Shown: positions 7,811-15,632 of the stretch, piece after piece
Position numbering within the stretch: position 1 is the first letter of the stretch
Layout of the letters: each line of letters begins with the position of its first letter
From: CAZFHA01 sp964518595
Lineage (GTDB): Bacteria > Bacillota > Clostridia > Saccharofermentanales > Saccharofermentanaceae
DNA length: 64,000 nt
Assembly: GCA_964518595.1 (NCBI GenBank)
Contig: CAZFHA010000005.1
Coordinates: 1-64,000, forward strand
Direction: 5' to 3'
Notes under the pieces: model-generated
What the model was told of the DNA's origin: nothing
The model's input: the letters and a program-made list of their open reading frames with translations, nothing else
Database searches by the model: none
Translations under genes and position numbers: made by a program

Positions 7811-8716
7811 ATGATCATAAAGTCTACCATCTCTACCTTAGCTCGAAAATTTGGTTTGGTGCTTGCCGTAGCATTTATTGTCTTTGCTGTGGGAGCATGC
7901 GGTGGTGCAGAGCCTTCCGGTACCTTTAGTAGCCAAACAACACAAGAAACCACGAAAGTCCCCGTAGCTACAACGGAAGAAACTGTAGTTACCTTTCCCA
8001 GTCAGACAGAGAAGCCTCAAGTAGAGGAACTGGCGGTTGCTGCGGATCAGCCCTTGGCAGCGGTACTTCGCAGTATGGGGCCGGAATATTTTGCTAAGAA
8101 CCCTTTTGTTAATTTGGTCTATAACATCAATGCCGCCGATAAAATAAAGGAGCAATTGGTTCAGGGCGCCTTTATTGATGTTGTGATTATTAGCGATGGG
8201 GAAGCTATGGGAGAGATTCGTAAGGATAATTTGGTAGATTTAACTACGGTCAAGCCTGTGGTAGGAAATAAACTCGTTCTGCTTTCGGCTGCTGACAGCA
8301 CCACGCCTTTGACGGGAGTCGCTGATTTAGGCACAGAAAACATCCGAACCTTGGGCATTATTAATCCAGAAACATCTGTATCTGGGCGTTTGAGTGCGGG
8401 AGCCTTAGATGCACTGGCTCTTCCAGAGGAAAATGCTCCGGCTCTGCAGAGGTTTTCGGATGCCGGTGAAGTATTAACTGCTCTGGTAAATCACCAAATT
8501 GATGGGGCTATCCTTCTTAATTCAGAAGGGGTCAACAGTGCTGGGATTAAGGTTATCTCGGATATTCCACAGAATTTATATGAGCCAATCATCTACTCAG
8601 CGGCTGTAGCAAAAACCTCACCCAACCCAGATTTAGCCGCTAACCTAATTGCTTTTTGGCAATCAGAGGCTGGCCAAGAAATTTTTAATAAATATGGTTT
8701 TACCAAGGTAAGCTAA
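7811..8716 (+). CDS. ModA-like substrate-binding lipoprotein (orphan)
   Basis: The 301-aa product has a signal peptide with lipobox (FAVGAC, Cys near 30), then a Ser/Thr-rich linker (about 33-72). A ModA-family periplasmic-binding fold follows, recognisable from LAAVLRSMG, an IKEQLVQGAFIDVVIISDGEA-like segment and the late DLAANLIAFWQSEAGQEIFNKYGF. Family members bind molybdate, tungstate or related oxyanions. No modB or modC gene lies nearby, so the transporter would have to be encoded elsewhere, or the protein serves another role. The ATG at 7811 is preceded by AAGGAG. Confidence 0.8.
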   Translation: MIIKSTISTLARKFGLVLAVAFIVFAVGACGGAEPSGTFSSQTTQETTKVPVATTEETVVTFPSQTEKPQVEELAVAADQPLAAVLRSMGPEYFAKNPFVNLVYNINAADKIKEQLVQGAFIDVVIISDGEAMGEIRKDNLVDLTTVKPVVGNKLVLLSAADSTTPLTGVADLGTENIRTLGIINPETSVSGRLSAGALDALALPEENAPALQRFSDAGEVLTALVNHQIDGAILLNSEGVNSAGIKVISDIPQNLYEPIIYSAAVAKTSPNPDLAANLIAFWQSEAGQEIFNKYGFTKVS

Positions 8717-8749
8717 AATTAGAATCTGATGCGTAGGAATTACTTGGTA

Positions 8750-9080
8750 AACACAAATAGAGGCTGAGGGTAAAGCATGCTTTACAATCAGCCTCTATAC
8801 ATATCCTAAAAGATCGCCTCAGCACCCTGGGTGGAGGAGGTGAGGAGGTTCTTTTAGACAATTTTACCCTACCTTACTGGGTAGGTTGTGAGTGGGGGTG
8901 CCGGAGAGTAGATGCCCTTTATGAGGGGGATAAAAGGCTCATCAACATATTATCAAAGAAGAAATATTCTCTCTCCGGCACTCTTAGCTAAACGGATAAT
9001 ACTCGTTCGTATTCGCTTCCGACCCTTTCGAGTCTTTTAGCTAATTACTCGTATTGGTTAGGTTTCTTACCTGTTACGAA
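8750..9080 (-). ncRNA. candidate structured non-coding RNA
   Basis: A gene-free stretch is packed with nested inverted repeats: 11 bp GTGCCGGAGAG/CTCTCCGGCAC (8898-8908/8971-8981), 9 bp TTAGCTAAA/TTTAGCTAA (8984-8992/9036-9044), 8 bp CTAAAAGA/TCTTTTAG (8806-8813/8850-8857), CCTACC/GGTAGG (8868-8873/8880-8885), and a hairpin at 9021-9034. Two imperfect stems keep G-U pairs only if read on the minus strand (8914-8921/8931-8938 and 9021-9025/9030-9034; C-A mismatches on plus). The 9021-9034 hairpin then has a GAAA tetraloop. An extended -10 (TGcTATACT, minus, 9088-9080) precedes it, and the strong hairpin at 8798-8757 would end it. It matches no RNA family that I can recall with confidence. Confidence 0.5.
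8757..8798 (-). terminator. strong hairpin ending the minus-strand RNA candidate
   Basis: ATAGAGGCTGA (8757-8767) pairs perfectly with TCAGCCTCTAT (8788-8798) around an inner palindrome TAAAGCATGCTTTA (8771-8784). Read on the minus strand it is followed by TTTGTGTTT, a modest U tract. On the plus strand no T run follows. It could also protect the 3' end of the ModA-like message. Confidence 0.5.
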
Positions 9081-9085
9081 GTATA

Positions 9086-9388
9086 GCATGGGGCTGAATC
9101 GCCAAATACACCCTGTTTGATAATTTATTAGTACCAGTCAAATTTTATGGCATAACAAACTACTTTAGTGTCTTTTCTTTAGAACAACTCTGCTTCTTGA
9201 ACAAATTCGAAGAATTTGCAAATAAAATAAGTATAAAAATGTTTCATTTTTCATTGCTACCAATTAAGTCCGTATGATATTCTTGAAAAACCGACATAGT
9301 AGGACAAAGAATATGCTGTAGATAATAAGACTTTGTCTAGTTTAAAAAGAGCAATGCTTTCTTTTGGTAGAATTATGGGAGGAGTATT
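9086..9388. other. AT-rich intergenic stretch upstream of the GlpP-like gene
   Basis: No gene is visible. The only clear structure is a 17-nt perfect inverted repeat, CAAATTC-GAA-GAATTTG (9202-9218), lying between a TTGAAC and a TAAAAT element (9198-9228, 19-nt spacing). It could be an operator over a weak promoter for the GlpP-like gene. An AT-rich leader and a GGGAGGAG ribosome site before 9389 follow. Confidence 0.35.
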
Positions 9389-9958
9389 ATGTTGCGTAAA
9401 GAATTAGTGGAGCTGGTTCAAGATGAACCAATCATTCCCGGGGTTAAAGATGATACGGGACTTTCGGACGTTCTGACCTTGGAGAACAGAATTGTCTTTG
9501 TGCTATTTGGCGATATTTTGAATTTGCAGTCAATTGTTTCTCGGCTTAAGGCCGCGGGGAAGCTTGTGTTTGTAAATGTTGATTTAATTGAAGGATTTTC
9601 CAGTAAAGATATTGTCGTTCGCTACTTACGGCTCCACACCGAGGCAGATGGAATTTTAAGTGCGAAAGTTTCTATGATTAAGGCCGCGCAAAGATTGGGG
9701 ATGGGCACGATATACCGTTTCTTCATGCTGGATTCTTTTTCTTTTTATAATCTACCTAAGCAACTGGAGTCCTTTGAACCGGATTTGGTGGAGATCATAC
9801 CCGGATGTATGCCCCGGGTTATTTCCTGGACTTGTGAGGCGATTAAGGTGCCGCTTTTAGCAGGAGGACTGGTTTGTGACAAAACCGATGCGATGGCGGC
9901 TCTAAACGCCGGTGCCATCGCCATTACTTCCACCAACCAAAAACTTTGGCGCATGTAG
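9389..9958 (+). CDS. GlpP/YgcP-type antiterminator protein
   Basis: The 189-aa protein matches the GlpP family of RNA-binding antiterminators (small TIM-barrel-like fold). Recognisable segments are LENRIVFVLFGDILNL near the N-terminus, FVNVDLIEGFSSKD in the middle and EIIPGCMPRVI followed by PLLAGGLV and ALNAGAIAITSTN near the end. In B. subtilis GlpP binds glycerol-3-phosphate and lets RNA polymerase pass leader terminators. No glpF, glpK or glpD follows here. Instead a promoter and leader terminator (10037-10138) lead into a flavoprotein/ETF/kinase operon, so the inducer may be a phosphorylated product of that pathway. E. coli YgcP is the same size and sits with the same partner genes. Confidence 0.85.
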   Translation: MLRKELVELVQDEPIIPGVKDDTGLSDVLTLENRIVFVLFGDILNLQSIVSRLKAAGKLVFVNVDLIEGFSSKDIVVRYLRLHTEADGILSAKVSMIKAAQRLGMGTIYRFFMLDSFSFYNLPKQLESFEPDLVEIIPGCMPRVISWTCEAIKVPLLAGGLVCDKTDAMAALNAGAIAITSTNQKLWRM

Positions 9959-10036
9959 AGCTTTGGGAAAGTCTAACAAATTTTATTAAGCGTCCTTGTG
10001 CATAACACATAATTTTAGCTTTTTGACTAAAAAGAG

Positions 10037-10065
10037 TTTACTTGTTTAGCTTCTTCCTGTATAAT
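10037..10065 (+). promoter_or_regulatory. sigma-A promoter of the Ygc-like operon
   Basis: TTTACT at 10037-10042, a 17-nt spacer and a perfect TATAAT at 10060-10065. The predicted start near 10072 lies only about 8 nt before the leader terminator stem, as expected for antitermination control. Confidence 0.75.
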
Positions 10066-10079
10066 TCAGACAATCCTAA

Positions 10080-10138
10080 GAGTGTAAGTGAAAAGGATTT
10101 TCGCAGTTGCGACTTCTTTTCACTTGCGCTCTTTTTTT
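10080..10138 (+). terminator. leader terminator, likely target of the GlpP-like protein
   Basis: GAGTGTAAGTGAAAAG (10080-10095) pairs over all 16 positions, three of them G-U, with CTTTTCACTTGCGCTC (10116-10131). The stem is followed by seven T residues, and a small inner hairpin TCGCA/TGCGA lies in the loop. It lies between promoter and first gene, so transcription should stop here unless an antiterminator acts. The GlpP-like gene just upstream is the obvious candidate. Confidence 0.8.
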
Positions 10139-10172
10139 GTTTTTTATTGGATTTATAAAGGAGAAGAATGAC

Positions 10173-11645
10173 ATGGACAAAAGGATTTTATTGGAAAAAT
10201 TGGCCACTTTACTCAATCCAGAGCAGATTGTAACCGATCCGGAGGCGCTTTATGATGCGGCTGCCGATCGCTACAAGAAATACGCTAAGGCTAAGAAAGT
10301 TTTGGATGTGCCATCCCCCGTCGCCATTGTCTATCCCAAAGATACGGAAGAAGTGCAAAAGCTACTGACCTTTTGCAATGCCAATGGAATTAATGTGATT
10401 CCCAGAAGTGGGAAAACAGCCACAGAAGGTGGACTGGAGAATTGGAAAGAACTGACAATCGTTATTGATGGCAAGTTACTTGATAAGATTATTAAAATTG
10501 ATCCCTATAACATGCAAGTTACGGTTCAGGCCGGCGTTCCCCTTCAGCTTCTGGAAGACCAGCTTAGACCGCTGGGATTAACCACGGGGCACTCTCCTCA
10601 GTCTAAGCCAGTTGCTCAGTTTGGTGGTTTGGTAGCGACTCGTAGCATTGGTCAATTCTCTACTCTTTACGGTGGTATTGAGGATATGGTTGTAGGTTTG
10701 GAATGTGTTTTCCCAGATGGCCATATTAGTCGAATCAAGAATGTTTCCCGCCGGGCTGGTGGCCCAGACATTCGGCACGTAGTGATTGGAAACGAAGGTA
10801 CTTTGTGCTATATCACCGAGGTTACCATCAAAGTTTTCACCTTCTATCCGGATAATAACCGCTTCTATGGCTATCTGATTAAAGATGTGGATACAGGGAT
10901 CAAAGTATTGCGCGAGGTGGTGGTTCAAGGCTTTAGACCCTCTGTTTGCCGAACCTATTCAGAGCAGGACGCTCATCAACACTTCTATCATTTTCATGAA
11001 AACCGCTGTGTACTTTTATTTATGGCTGAGGGACCCAAGGGTATTGTGGACGCCACTTGTGCAGCGATTGAAGCGGCGGTGGAGAAACACAAGGATGGCA
11101 TTATTAAACCGGTAGAACCTAAGCTAATTGAAGAATGGTTCAATCACTTGAACTGGTCTCAACAGGATATTGATGATGAATTCCAGGGCATGATTGATAA
11201 CGATGTTCATGATGGATTTACCACGGAAATCTCTGCTGATTGGGAGACGATTCCGCAAATTTATCATAATGTTATGAACCGGATTAAGGCAGAATACCCT
11301 CGTTATGATGACTTAACCATGCTGGGTGGTCACTCTTCTCACAGCTATATTAATGGAACAAATATGTATTTTGTCTACAAGTATGATATTCACTGCGCTC
11401 CCGAGGATGAAATGCGGGTCTATCACCATCCCTTGCAGCGGATTATCGTAGAAGAAACCCTTAGATTAGGCGGTTCAATGTGCCATCATCATGGTATCGG
11501 TAAGTATCGAAATGAATGGACAAAAGAAGAGCATGGAAGTGCCTACTATATTCTTGAGCGTTTAAAGCGTGCCTTTGATCCTAATGACACCATGAATTTT
11601 GGTTGTATTTTTCCCCAAGAGGAAGGTAAAAAATATCAGCAGTAA
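10173..11645 (+). CDS. FAD-linked oxidase, YgcU/alkyl-DHAP-synthase-like
   Basis: The 490-aa flavoprotein has an N-terminal PCMH-type FAD-binding domain (VIPRSGKTATEGG near 95; HSPQSKPVAQFGG followed by the GIEDMVVGLECVFPDG segment). The C-terminal domain carries the GGSMCHHHGIGKYR motif typical of alkyl-DHAP-synthase and GlcD-type oxidases. It should oxidise a 2-hydroxy acid, polyol or sugar phosphate and pass electrons to FAD, then probably to the ETF encoded two genes downstream. The start at 10173 has AAAGGAG 9 nt upstream; an earlier in-frame codon lies in the leader terminator. E. coli YgcU is the closest neighbourhood equivalent that I recognise. The substrate is unknown. Confidence 0.8.
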   Translation: MDKRILLEKLATLLNPEQIVTDPEALYDAAADRYKKYAKAKKVLDVPSPVAIVYPKDTEEVQKLLTFCNANGINVIPRSGKTATEGGLENWKELTIVIDGKLLDKIIKIDPYNMQVTVQAGVPLQLLEDQLRPLGLTTGHSPQSKPVAQFGGLVATRSIGQFSTLYGGIEDMVVGLECVFPDGHISRIKNVSRRAGGPDIRHVVIGNEGTLCYITEVTIKVFTFYPDNNRFYGYLIKDVDTGIKVLREVVVQGFRPSVCRTYSEQDAHQHFYHFHENRCVLLFMAEGPKGIVDATCAAIEAAVEKHKDGIIKPVEPKLIEEWFNHLNWSQQDIDDEFQGMIDNDVHDGFTTEISADWETIPQIYHNVMNRIKAEYPRYDDLTMLGGHSSHSYINGTNMYFVYKYDIHCAPEDEMRVYHHPLQRIIVEETLRLGGSMCHHHGIGKYRNEWTKEEHGSAYYILERLKRAFDPNDTMNFGCIFPQEEGKKYQQ

Positions 11646-11718
11646 GTGCGTATAGAGGTATGAGAGTATGGGTATTTTAGGAGAATGTACCCACCAAAAA
11701 TACATGGAGGTATAAACA

Positions 11719-13035
11719 ATGACGCAAACAAAAAAAGCCAAACGTTATTTGCAGTTTCTACTGATTGTTCTGGCCGCAGGAGCTATCTATCCGCTTATCT
11801 ATCTCAGAACTAATTATCAACAGACTATGCTGGCTATCTTTGATATGCAGCTTTCCGATCTAAATATGATTTACTCTGTTTTAGGCATTGTTTTTGTTGT
11901 GGGCTACTTCCCCAGTGGTCTGCTTAGTGACCGTTTTTCCTGTAAGTGGCTTTTAGTTATCTCGCTGTTTTTCACATCAGTAGGTGGCTTCTGGTTTGCT
12001 CAAATTCCTTCCTACAATAATATCCTCATTATCTACTGTATCTGGGGTATATTCTCTGTGTTTACCTTCTGGAGTGCCCATATGAAGCTGGTTAAGCTTT
12101 TAGCCAAAAAGGAAGAGGAAGGGCGCTTTTTCGGTATTCTTGACGGTGGGCGTGGTGTAGTAGAGGCATCCTTGGCTTTGGTAGCCATTGCCATCTTCTC
12201 AGCCTTTGTTGGAAATCAAACTGATAGTCTTGAGGCCAAGAGAGCCGGGCTGGTAGCCGTCATTTACATGTATTCAGGCATTATGTTACTAATTTCAATT
12301 TTAGCCGCTATTTTCTTAGACAATGATCGAAAAACCGCTGCGGTTTCGGACCAAAATTCTGCGCAAAAACCTCAGCCCTTTTCGCTCAAAGATCTGGGTA
12401 TGGTTTTTAAGAATAAATATGTTTTCCTTCTGGGAGGCATAATTTTTATGGGCTACTCCGTTTACTGGACGGTTTACTACCTAGGTGGCTTTCTCGAAAC
12501 CAATATTGGGTTAAACGCTGTGGTTGTAGGTATTGTAACGGTAATTGTGCTTTGGACAAGACCCTTTGGTGGTGTAATCGGCGGTTTCATAGCAGATAAG
12601 GCCGGTAAGCACATTGCCTTTGGCGGTTCGATGGTAGCGGCAATGCTACTGCTGGTGGGGATATCTGTTTTGCCCATTACTTTGCCTCCGGCGATTTTCA
12701 TTGTCATGATCGTGCTACTAGGCTTCTTTCTATATGCCATTCGTGGTACCTATTGGTCACTATTGGGAGACTGTAAAATCGATAATAGGGTAGTGGGTGT
12801 CACCGTTGGTATAGCATCTTTTATCGGCTATATGCCGGACATATTCCTGCCGATGATTAACACCAGTCTATTTAAAACTTTTGGTGATAATGGTGGCTAC
12901 AATGCCTACTTCATCATGAGTGCGGTGTTTGCTCTGGTTGGTTTTGGCCTAGTAAATGTCTTTAATTTTTTACAGAAGCGTGAAAAAGAAGGCGTAACAG
13001 AACAAGTTATAACGGAAGTCGTAGAAGTTGTATAA
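11719..13035 (+). CDS. MFS transporter, YgcS-like
   Basis: A 438-aa protein with about 12 hydrophobic segments and a central cytoplasmic loop (about residues 200-225), the layout of the major facilitator superfamily. An MFS loop signature is visible as GLLSDRFSCKWLL after the second segment. It lies 74 nt after the FAD-linked oxidase gene and its end overlaps the ETF gene region, so it is part of the operon and presumably imports the pathway substrate. The length is close to E. coli YgcS. Its GGAGG site is good. Substrate specificity cannot be read from the sequence. Confidence 0.85.
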   Translation: MTQTKKAKRYLQFLLIVLAAGAIYPLIYLRTNYQQTMLAIFDMQLSDLNMIYSVLGIVFVVGYFPSGLLSDRFSCKWLLVISLFFTSVGGFWFAQIPSYNNILIIYCIWGIFSVFTFWSAHMKLVKLLAKKEEEGRFFGILDGGRGVVEASLALVAIAIFSAFVGNQTDSLEAKRAGLVAVIYMYSGIMLLISILAAIFLDNDRKTAAVSDQNSAQKPQPFSLKDLGMVFKNKYVFLLGGIIFMGYSVYWTVYYLGGFLETNIGLNAVVVGIVTVIVLWTRPFGGVIGGFIADKAGKHIAFGGSMVAAMLLLVGISVLPITLPPAIFIVMIVLLGFFLYAIRGTYWSLLGDCKIDNRVVGVTVGIASFIGYMPDIFLPMINTSLFKTFGDNGGYNAYFIMSAVFALVGFGLVNVFNFLQKREKEGVTEQVITEVVEVV

Positions 13036-13054
13036 AAATTTTTTAGGAGCCGGT

Positions 13055-13849
13055 ATGAAGATTGTTTGTCTGGTTAAAGTTGTCCCCAATGTAGAAGATA
13101 TGCATTACTCGGAAGAAACGCATACTTTGGTGCGGGATCGAAGTAAGCAGATGCTTAATCCTGATGATGTGGCAGCGGTGGCTTTGGCATTAAAGTTAAA
13201 GGCTAAGCATCCGAAGCTAGAGATTGAGCTTTTAACTATGGGGCCTCAAGTGGTGGCTTCGGTGTTTCGGGATTTACTACGGATGGGCTGTGACCGGGCA
13301 ACCATTCTTTCTGATAAAAGCTTCTCCGGAAGTGACAGCTTCGCTACTTCGCAGGTTCTTGCTACTTATATCAAAGCAGAAGCAGCTGCATTGATTTTAT
13401 CTGGCACTCAGGCTTTGGACGGAGATACCGGACATATCCCTTTTCAAGTGGCTGAATGGTTGGGGATACCTGCCTTGGCAGGTATTACCAGCTTGGAGGA
13501 AGATAGTTTGTTTTCGATGGAGGGGAGGGTTTGCTGTCAAGAAGAAGAGCAGATTTTAGATTTTGCCATTGCTCTACCGGCGGTTTTAGGGCTTAGCCGT
13601 GAAAGTGGGTATAAATTACCCTACATGCGCTACGAGGCATTACAAGCGTCAGTGGATGAGAGGATTTTCTTTCTGGGAGCTAAGGACTTAGGTCTTTCGG
13701 TAGATCAAGTAGGAAGCCAGGGTTCGCTGACCAAAGTAGAAAAGACTTTTGTTCAGGCTCAGGGAAAAGGCGCGCACCGGATTTTGCCCTGTACCCCCGA
13801 AGGTGTAGAGGAAGTTTATCAATATTTATGCAAAGGCAGGTTTGTTTAA
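13055..13849 (+). CDS. etfB: electron transfer flavoprotein beta subunit (YgcR-like)
   Basis: The 264-aa product opens with the family signature MKIVCLVKVVPNVED. It has the LNPDDVAAVALALKLK segment, a GCDRATILSD region and the GTQALDGDTGHIPFQVAEWLGIP motif typical of EtfB. It should bind AMP or a second FAD and carry electrons with EtfA. The ATG at 13055 with TAGGAG upstream is used; the open frame extends upstream into the MFS gene. Whether the complex bifurcates electrons or simply accepts them cannot be decided here. The genomic pairing with an FAD-linked dehydrogenase recalls the Ldh/EtfAB complex of Acetobacterium. Confidence 0.88.
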   Translation: MKIVCLVKVVPNVEDMHYSEETHTLVRDRSKQMLNPDDVAAVALALKLKAKHPKLEIELLTMGPQVVASVFRDLLRMGCDRATILSDKSFSGSDSFATSQVLATYIKAEAAALILSGTQALDGDTGHIPFQVAEWLGIPALAGITSLEEDSLFSMEGRVCCQEEEQILDFAIALPAVLGLSRESGYKLPYMRYEALQASVDERIFFLGAKDLGLSVDQVGSQGSLTKVEKTFVQAQGKGAHRILPCTPEGVEEVYQYLCKGRFV

Positions 13850-14815
13850 GTGGTGAGGGAACAGAAGGCAAGAGCACTAATTATTCTTGAGGCTGACCAA
13901 GCTGAAGAAGCTGAGTCTTTATCTGGGCTGCTGGATCAACTTTATGGGCAAAGGGTTGAAGTGTCTGTTTTTTGCTGCAACTGGGAGCAGCCGCCAAAAG
14001 AAAGTATCTTCCATCACTATATTATGTATAGCGTTCCTTGGGAACGCCAGTTAGATTCGGCTTTAGCTACAGAGGCCTTGATTGCCTATTGCAAAAAACA
14101 ACCCCAAGATATTATTTTGACCTTGGCTACAGCTTTTGGGCGAGCTATTGCCGCACGTTTAGCTGTGGGGTTAAAGGCTGGATTGGTAGCCGATGTGACA
14201 GAAGCTGACAGAGAGGAAGCAGCGGTATTGATACGCCCGGCCTTTCGCGGTAAACTTTTTGCCGCTATTTCTTGTTGTCCTGAAGGGCCAATGATGGCCA
14301 GTGTTCGTCCCGGTGCTTTTAAAGCTGCGCAAGGCTGGCTGGTTCAAAAACCCTCACAAGAACGCTGGATGGCTACCGATCAAACGATATCCTCCGGTGG
14401 TCTTAGGCTACTAAGTCAAAGACCAAGGCCAATGCCTACAGATATCAGAAAAAGCCATTTATTGGTAGCCGGAGGCAATGGGGCTGAGAAGTATTTTAAA
14501 AAAGTCGAAGAGCTGGCGGCAGAGCTAGGCGGCTTGCCTGCCTCCAGTCGCGCCCTTGTGGACAAAGGCGTGAATCCCCGTTCCATACAGGTGGGTCATT
14601 CCGGTAAAGTCGTCAAACCACGATTGTACATTGCTATTGGTATTTTTGGTTCGATTCAGCACATTGAGGGAATTAAAGACGTTGACCATATTATTGCCGT
14701 GAACCATTCGGCTGATGCACCCATTTGCAGCTTAGCGGATTTGGTAGTAGAGGGGGACGGGGAGATTTTTATCGATTTGCTGTTAAAAAGAATAAAAACT
14801 GCAAACAAACCATAG
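13850..14815 (+). CDS. etfA: electron transfer flavoprotein alpha subunit (YgcQ-like)
   Basis: A 321-aa EtfA. The C-terminal FAD-binding domain is clear, with ARALVDKGVNPRSIQVGHSGKVVKP-like residues from about 238 and the GIFGSIQHIEGIKDVDHIIAVN motif near 265-287, then APICSLADLVVEGD. No N-terminal ferredoxin domain is fused. It starts directly after the etfB stop with tandem GTG codons (13850, 13853) and only a weak ribosome site, so translation is probably coupled to etfB for equal amounts. It forms the heterodimer with EtfB that should accept electrons from the operon's FAD-linked oxidase. Confidence 0.88.
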   Translation: MVREQKARALIILEADQAEEAESLSGLLDQLYGQRVEVSVFCCNWEQPPKESIFHHYIMYSVPWERQLDSALATEALIAYCKKQPQDIILTLATAFGRAIAARLAVGLKAGLVADVTEADREEAAVLIRPAFRGKLFAAISCCPEGPMMASVRPGAFKAAQGWLVQKPSQERWMATDQTISSGGLRLLSQRPRPMPTDIRKSHLLVAGGNGAEKYFKKVEELAAELGGLPASSRALVDKGVNPRSIQVGHSGKVVKPRLYIAIGIFGSIQHIEGIKDVDHIIAVNHSADAPICSLADLVVEGDGEIFIDLLLKRIKTANKP

Positions 14816-14827
14816 GAGGAAAGTAAA

Positions 14828-15607
14828 ATGAAAAACATCACTGATTTCAACATGAACTATTTCTCGCTCAAAGGTAAAAATGCCATTATCACCGGAGGAA
14901 ACACCGGCTTGGGTCAGGCCTTTTCTTTGGCTTTGGCCAAAGGCGGAGCCAATGTTTTTATGCCCAGTATCATGCCTGATGATCCTGCCTTTAATCAATT
15001 AATTGAGGACGAAGGGGTCAAATCCTTCTATATGGAAGCGGATATTACTAAACCGGGAATGCCAAAGGCTATTGTTGAGACTTGCGTTAAAGAGCTGGGT
15101 TCGGTAGATATCTTGGTTAACTGTGCCGGTATTTGTATCTGCGCCGATGTACGGGAGTTTTCCAGAAAAGAATGGGATCCGATGATCGCCATTAACTTAA
15201 CCGCCGCATTTGAAATGTCCGCAGAGGTTACCCCTTATTTTATTGAGCAGAAGAGCGGTAAAATCATCAATATCTGCTCTATGTTTAGTTGGCTTGGGGG
15301 ACAACAATCTCCAGCTTATGCTGCTTCCAAGCACGGTATAGCAGGTTTAACTAAAGCCTACTGTGATGAATTGGCTCAGTACAATGTTCAGGTTAACGGT
15401 ATTGCTCCCGGTTATTTTCAAACCAAAGTCGCTGAGAGTTCAATGAAAAATCCGGAGAGAAATAAATGGATCGTTGACCATACTCCGGAAGGTCGTTGGG
15501 GATATGTCCATGATTTAATGGGTAGCACGGTATTTTTAGCCAGTGAAGCGGCTCACTTTGTCAATGGACATATTTTAGCCGTGGATGGTGGCTTCTTGAC
15601 TCGTTAA
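14828..15607 (+). CDS. SDR-family dehydrogenase (YgcW-like)
   Basis: A 259-aa classical short-chain dehydrogenase/reductase. The NAD(P)-binding TGGNTGLG motif is near residue 22, NCAG near 98, catalytic Ser in NICSMFSW, YAASK (Tyr, Lys) near 160-164, and a C-terminal VNGHILAVDGG. The enzyme should interconvert a sugar alcohol and keto sugar or similar. TAGGAGG lies 7 nt before the ATG, and the gene follows etfA by 12 nt, so it is in the same operon. It matches E. coli YgcW in length and neighbourhood. The substrate is unknown. Confidence 0.88.
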   Translation: MKNITDFNMNYFSLKGKNAIITGGNTGLGQAFSLALAKGGANVFMPSIMPDDPAFNQLIEDEGVKSFYMEADITKPGMPKAIVETCVKELGSVDILVNCAGICICADVREFSRKEWDPMIAINLTAAFEMSAEVTPYFIEQKSGKIINICSMFSWLGGQQSPAYAASKHGIAGLTKAYCDELAQYNVQVNGIAPGYFQTKVAESSMKNPERNKWIVDHTPEGRWGYVHDLMGSTVFLASEAAHFVNGHILAVDGGFLTR

Positions 15608-15632
15608 TAGAGAAATTTTGGAGGTAATAAGA

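Noticed and set aside
10107..10172. N-terminal extension of the FAD-linked oxidase from 10107
   Set aside because: The extension is encoded by the leader terminator itself; AAAGGAG marks 10173 as the start.
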